This document shows, piece by piece, positions 33,301 through 35,838 of a stretch of 35,838 nt of DNA. Source of the stretch: Streptomyces sparsogenes. Its GTDB lineage: Bacteria > Actinomycetota > Actinomycetes > Streptomycetales > Streptomycetaceae. The position numbers and the translations under genes were made by a program. Each line of letters starts with the position of its first letter. Positions within the stretch are counted from its first letter, which is position 1. The notes under the pieces were generated by a model that was not told the DNA's origin, did no database searches, and was given only the letters and a program-made list of their open reading frames with translations. Location: NCBI RefSeq assembly GCF_001704635.1, contig NZ_MAXF01000186.1, positions 1 through 35,838 on the forward strand. Direction: 5' to 3'.

Positions 33301-34652
33301 TCGCCCACGCCCGCCCCGGCACGGACACCGTCCTGGTGGCGTTCCTCACCGGCGACCCGGCGGCCGTGGACACCGGCGCGCTCCGCGGCGAGCTGCGCGA
33401 AACGCTGCCCGACTACATGGTGCCGTCCTACGTCCAGTGGCTCCCGGCCATGCCGTCCACGCCCAGCGGCAAGCGGGACGACGCCGCCCTGCGGGCCGTG
33501 CCCCTCAAGGCGCCGGAAGGCCACGACACCACCGCGCCGCGCGGCCCGCTGGAGCGGGCCCTGGCCGAGATCCTCGCGGACCTGCTGCACCTGCCCGAGG
33601 TCGGCGCCCACGACAGCATGTTCGAGCTGGGCGGTACATCGCTGACCGCGATGCGGCTGATCGCCACGCTGGAGCAGCGCTTCGGCACCGTCATCCCGCT
33701 GTCGGAGTTCATCGCCGCGCCGACCGTGGCCGCCATGGCCGCCCGGCTGCGGTCCGCCGACGCGGCACCGGCCCCCTTCGACCCGGTGGTGCCGCTCAAC
33801 CCGTCGGGCGACCGGACCCCGCTCTTCCTGGTCCACCCCATGGGCGGCAACGTGCTGTGCTTCCTGCCCTTCGCCCGGCACCTCGACCCCGAGCAGCCGC
33901 TGTACGCGCTCCAGGCGGCCGGCGCCGACCCCGGCACCGAACCGCTGCACACCATCGAGGACATGGCCCGCGGCTACATCGCCGCGGTCAAACGGGTCCA
34001 GCCCGAGGGGCCGTACCGGATCAGCGGCTACTCCTTCGGCGGGTTCGTCGCCTTCGAAATGGCCCGCCGGCTCCGCGCCGCGGGCGAGCGGGCCGAGGTG
34101 CTGATCCTGGACACCGTCACCCTCAACCCCCGGCTGCGCGAGCTGTACACCGACGAGGCGCTGCTCGGCTGGTTCTTCTGGGAGCTGCTGTGGCCCGTAC
34201 GCGGCGGTGCCTCGCCCCTGGGGGACATGCCGAAGGACGCCACCACGCTGGACGAGAAGTTCGCGTACATCGCGCGGTGCGCCGCCGACCTCGGCGTGCT
34301 GCCCGCCGACAGCTCGGGGACCGTCGTCCGGCGCCTCTTCGGCCTCTACCGGGCGAACTGGACGGCCACCCTGAACTACCGGCCGGACACCGCCGACCTG
34401 GACCTCGTCCTGCTGCGGGCCGAGGAGCCGCTGCCCGCGATCCTCGAGGCCATGCACGGCGCCGCGGGCAGCCTGCACGCCGAGCCCACCAACGGCTGGC
34501 GGCGGATGACCACCGGCCGCATCCAGGTGATCGCCATTCCCGGCGACCACCTCTCCATGATGGAGGAGCCCGGCGTCGCCCACGTGGCCAAGACCGTCGC
34601 CGCCATCCTGCACCCCTCACCCCATCACCGAAGGGACACCGAAACCTCATGA
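27387..34652 (+). CDS. bimodular NRPS, C-A(Ser)-T-C-A(Pro-like)-T-TE, pyrrolizidine/brabantamide type
   Basis: A 2,421-aa nonribosomal peptide synthetase. Domains: C1 (about 5-430, HHLVLDG at 136-142), A1 (460-950, YTSGSTGKPKG from 602), T1 (S1004 in LGGDSL), C2 (1080-1500, HHALFDG at 1226-1232), A2 (1540-2030, FTSGSTGRPKG from 1687), T2 (S2085 in LGGTSL), TE (2145-2410, triad S2216, D2242, H2388). Specificity codes read by alignment to GrsA: A1 DVWHFSLVDK, identical to the serine code of EntF; A2 DVQFVSQVVK, closest to proline codes such as DVQFIAHVVK. An N-terminal C domain implies an acyl starter. This matches PxaA, LgnA and BraB. ATG 27387 follows a weak AAGAG; the frame is open far upstream, through the KAS III gene in another frame. 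Codon 327 is TTA. The stop overlaps the next start as ATGA. Confidence 0.93.
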   Translation: MTSPEPFPLTRYQLDIWVSAAQSEESPQYNVSFHEKLTGDVDRDLLRRCVEHALRCHDALRLRFDERDGTPLQWVEPRAPVVEVADLSRESDPAAACRRRVRAFQQRPMPLRDRPMVRAAILVEGPRVTHLQLVAHHLVLDGWSLNRVSARILDDYASRAAGGHAASDSAPSYRSFSARDLAYQGSEENAADLEAHRSALADAVPALFPRKPAGAPREGARFSFTLDRSWAARVRDAGLPLFPYTATVLGAYLSRVHRTEEVILGVPVLNRPKEFADTVGHFANTLPLRLPAHDGRPLREIVERTRAATRALRRHERAALGDVVRGLRDVHGGSRQLFDVTLSYLRADRPDPGPGVRLETTMESPCHEQDALSVVVLDFDGADELRFDLGYATDVFDDDFPVEAMARHFQYLLEEAVDRADGPVSAVPVLPAAEREELIRQGRGDRVDYPRDATLSGLFERQAARHPARIAVVGPGPDDALTYAGLDARANQVARALRADGVGPGDRVAVLLERGPDLLVALMGVLKAGGAYVPVDPGYPPERIRFLLDDSRPAAVLTRDGSTPRLPTAPGVPVHRVPDLLHGDDSPPKPLADGSDLAYVIYTSGSTGKPKGVRVRHHSVVNRLAWMQRAYPLGEDDVLLQKTPVSFDVSVWELFWWAVEGASVALLPPGGEKDPRVIGRTIHDRRVTVAHFVPSMLGAFLDAAEQTPDLREATRTLRRVFCSGEALSAARVDRFNRLFHDPERGATPALVNLYGPTEATVDVTFHDCPRDPGRPVGRVPIGRPIDNTWLYVVGRDGQPQPRGVPGELWIGGAGVAAGYLDRPALTAERFLSDPFTGEGSLYRSGDLVRWLADGSLEYLGRLDDQVKIRGNRVEPGEVGRALSALPGVRDALVVDRTDDERGVHLVGYYVPEDGTSAADVRRRLADTLPEFMVPALLVPLDRIPLTPNGKADRRALPEPVARRGAPAARPLTAAEEIVSEVWAEVLRCGPVGPEDDYYALGGDSLQMLRVRALAERRGLRFSLADLVRHSTVADLAARAVLDPSPAGAGPSAVLDPASYDGEPRPFETVSGIDRARLGAVLDAYPLTRMQLGLIYHSRQRRHSSLYKDVFRYTLRCDWDEERFRAAFGRLVRRHPALRTSFGLAGFTEPLQLVHPPTEDGLDIVDLRSRAGDLREGEFRGEQDAEAEVVRYVEERRRHEYAFDTVPLYALRVHVRDAAIDLVLSFHHALFDGASVANLMGELLRDYGHALGLHPAPVPEVRLPSPAAHVLAERRALASEDDRRYWRAELAGSEPVSIGTFRPHRPPSAAGGRASHRFDLPARLGEEVRAFARERALPVKSVLFAAHCLTLRLLSGREDVLTGLIAHGRPEHPHAERMVGLFLNTLPMRVDTAQDSWLETAREAFRRERGAYPHRHYPLSAVQEEHRAGPLFDTVFNYVRFQQLTDALREPGLELTDFRTVEETNFTLLVNAVTDPVDQSLWLRLDNDGQTVTHDQVRLFADYYTRILDRMVHHPLEQPGWGFLTAAPRPLPAPAEAARSAVDRFADQAARTPQAVALATGDERWTYARLADATAAVAHGLRARGVTPGAVVGVAADRSPEVIAVILGIMRAGAAVMPLDTGYPARRLRSMIEEAEPVLVVAAARHEALLGRAAPLVPLERIAEPPTGDPLTTPLPALDPDTTACVLFTSGSTGRPKGVDIPHRALAHLVSWQNRAESASTGVTLQYAPLSFDVSLQEIFSTLCAGGTLRLVPEETRRDMPALVRLLHREGVERIFLPYIALQQLALAAEALGVTPAALRVIVSSGEQLRITDEIRRLCAALPGVVLENQYGPTETHVVTRHTLTGPPADFPDLPPVGTAVDGARVVVVDARLRPVPPGVTGELYLGGASVARGYRGRDDLTKERFVTLPGTPGRFYRSGDLGFALPGGGIVCTGRADTQVKVRGFRVETAEVELAIRDLLPRHPGIAEAAVVAHARPGTDTVLVAFLTGDPAAVDTGALRGELRETLPDYMVPSYVQWLPAMPSTPSGKRDDAALRAVPLKAPEGHDTTAPRGPLERALAEILADLLHLPEVGAHDSMFELGGTSLTAMRLIATLEQRFGTVIPLSEFIAAPTVAAMAARLRSADAAPAPFDPVVPLNPSGDRTPLFLVHPMGGNVLCFLPFARHLDPEQPLYALQAAGADPGTEPLHTIEDMARGYIAAVKRVQPEGPYRISGYSFGGFVAFEMARRLRAAGERAEVLILDTVTLNPRLRELYTDEALLGWFFWELLWPVRGGASPLGDMPKDATTLDEKFAYIARCAADLGVLPADSSGTVVRRLFGLYRANWTATLNYRPDTADLDLVLLRAEEPLPAILEAMHGAAGSLHAEPTNGWRRMTTGRIQVIAIPGDHLSMMEEPGVAHVAKTVAAILHPSPHHRRDTETS

Positions 34653-35818
34653 CATCCCACCGGCCCAAGGCAGTGGTCATCGGGGCGGGGATCGGCGGTC
34701 TCACGCTCGCCGCCGCCCTGCGCCAGGTCGACATCGACGTCGAGGTGTACGAGCGCGCCACCGAACTGAAGGCCGCCGGTTCGGGCCTCGGCGTGCTGAG
34801 CAACGGCGGCGCCGCGCTGGAGGCCCTCGGCATCGACCTCGGGCTCGAGAAACGCGGGCAGGTGCTCCGGCGTTTCGGCGTCAACGACGCCGAGGGCAAC
34901 CACATCGCCTGGTTCCCCATCCCCGAGCTCAGCGAGGAGCTGGGCCTGCCGCCCACCGTGGTGATCAGCCGCAGCGCCCTGCAGCAGGGCCTCCTGGAAG
35001 CGGTGGGGGACACCCCCATCACCCTCGGCGCCGCCGCGGTGGGCTACGAGACCCGCCCGGACGGGGCGACCGTGCGCTTCGCCGACGGCAGCCTGGCCCA
35101 CGGCGACATCGTCATCGGGGCCGACGGGATCAACTCCGCCATCCGCCACCAGATCACCGGCCCGGAACCGGTGCGGGAGGCCGGATACGTGTGCTGGCTC
35201 GCCATCGTCCCGTTCGGCCACCCGCGCTTCCCGGCCGGGTCGGTCCTCCACTACTGGGGAAGCGGGCAGCGGTTCGGCCTGCTGGACATCGGCCACGGGC
35301 AGACCTACTGGTTCGGCACCAAGAACATGCCCGTCGAGCGCGCCGCCGACTGGCGGGGCACCAAGGACGAGATCGTCCGGGCCTACGCCGGCTGGGCGGA
35401 CGAGGTCCAGGCGGCCGTCCGGGCCACGCCGGAGGAGGACATCATCGCCATCCCGGCCCGCGACCGCGCCTTCCTGGAGCACTGGGGCGACGGACGCGTC
35501 ACCCTCCTCGGGGACGCCGCCCACCCGATGCTCACCAGCCTCGCCCAGGGCGCCGCGATGGCCATCGAGGACGCCGTCGTCCTGGCCGGGACCCTGGCCG
35601 GGGCCGACGACCTCACCGCCGCCCTGCGCGGCTACGAGGACCGGCGCCGCGAGCGCACCCGGGCCATGGTCCACGCGTCCCACGCGCTGAGCGAACAGGA
35701 ACAGCTGGAGGACCCGGGCCTGCGGCACGAGCGCGACGAGCGGCTGCGCCGGACCACGTACGCCGAATTCGCGGAGCAGCAGCGGGACGTGCTCACGTTC
35801 CCCGGCATCCACGTCTAG
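34649..35818 (+). CDS. FAD-dependent monooxygenase (PxaB/LgnB/BraC-like)
   Basis: A 389-aa single-component class A flavoprotein monooxygenase. It has the dinucleotide motif VVIGAGIGGLTLAAAL (G12-G17), the DG motif VIGADGINSAIR near residue 157 and the FAD-ribityl motif LLGDAAHPM near residue 288. The ATG overlaps the NRPS stop (ATGA), so the two are translationally coupled, which ties this enzyme to the NRPS product. In pyrrolizixenamide, legonmycin and brabantamide pathways such an enzyme performs a Baeyer-Villiger-type oxidation on the released bicyclic dipeptide, leading to ring contraction or a carbamate. The same chemistry is inferred here. The TAG stop lies in a CTAG that begins another copy of the inverted-repeat end. 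Confidence 0.88.
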   Translation: MTSHRPKAVVIGAGIGGLTLAAALRQVDIDVEVYERATELKAAGSGLGVLSNGGAALEALGIDLGLEKRGQVLRRFGVNDAEGNHIAWFPIPELSEELGLPPTVVISRSALQQGLLEAVGDTPITLGAAAVGYETRPDGATVRFADGSLAHGDIVIGADGINSAIRHQITGPEPVREAGYVCWLAIVPFGHPRFPAGSVLHYWGSGQRFGLLDIGHGQTYWFGTKNMPVERAADWRGTKDEIVRAYAGWADEVQAAVRATPEEDIIAIPARDRAFLEHWGDGRVTLLGDAAHPMLTSLAQGAAMAIEDAVVLAGTLAGADDLTAALRGYEDRRRERTRAMVHASHALSEQEQLEDPGLRHERDERLRRTTYAEFAEQQRDVLTFPGIHV

Positions 35819-35838
35819 GGTCTGTCGTCAAATGATCT
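35819..35838. repeat. start of a second inverted-repeat element at the window edge
   Basis: After CTAG (35815-35818) the window ends with GGTCTGTCGTCAAATGATCT. Its first 14 bases match the terminal repeats of the 27127-27288 element at 12-13 positions (GGYCYGTCKTCAAA pattern), after which it diverges. It probably opens another MITE or an IS whose body lies beyond the window. Confidence 0.6.

Noticed and set aside
1..35838. tRNA, rRNA or riboswitch genes
   Set aside because: No cloverleaf, rRNA signature or known riboswitch core was recognised in the gaps.

Overview
The base composition (very high GC, third positions mostly G/C), GTG/TTG starts, SARP-type regulators, rare TTA codons and a secreted polysaccharide hydrolase behind a perfect CebR-type operator all point to Streptomyces or a close relative. 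All calls come from reading the sequence; no database search was run.

Layout. (1) 1-5.2 kb: a fused FAD/Fe-S 2-hydroxyacid (D-2-hydroxyglutarate or D-lactate-like) dehydrogenase, a Glu/Leu/Phe/Val-type amino-acid dehydrogenase, a small Lys/Ala-rich protein and a broken beta-propeller-like remnant. (2) 5.2-7.5 kb: a secreted family-9 glycoside hydrolase facing a truncated SARP-regulator remnant. (3) 7.5-16.4 kb: a leftward run (DUF1275 membrane protein, DoxX, YcaC-like hydrolase, amidohydrolase) divergent from two alpha/beta hydrolases, then LtrA, a LysR regulator and a small GNAT-fold protein. A 13-bp motif recurs in two promoter regions here. (4) 16.4-22.2 kb, all leftward: a compact class II lanthipeptide locus with a SARP/NB-ARC regulator, a 56-aa precursor ending in Cys-Cys-Gly, a perfect 15-bp hairpin, and LanM. 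There is no dedicated LanT or LanP. (5) 22.4-25.7 kb: a TerB-family protein, a VC0807-like membrane protein and a GH5 beta-mannanase with Fn3 and CBM2 domains. (6) 26.1-35.8 kb, rightward: a KAS III enzyme, a 162-bp inverted-repeat element with CTAG flanks, a bimodular NRPS (C-A-T-C-A-T-TE) and a translationally coupled FAD monooxygenase. A second copy of the element's terminal sequence begins at the very end of the window.

The most interesting system is region 6. The first adenylation domain reads out as a serine code (DVWHFSLVDK) and the second as a proline-like code (DVQFVSQVVK). With a terminal thioesterase and a single-component FAD monooxygenase this is the logic of bacterial pyrrolizidine alkaloid/brabantamide pathways (PxaA/PxaB, LgnA/LgnB, BraB/BraC). 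The adjacent KAS III and the atypical proline pocket suggest an acyl chain or imino acid that differs from the known members. In-frame TTA codons occur in the SARP regulator, the mannanase, the KAS III and the NRPS, and I saw none in the genes further left. The specialised right half therefore looks to be under bldA (developmental) control.
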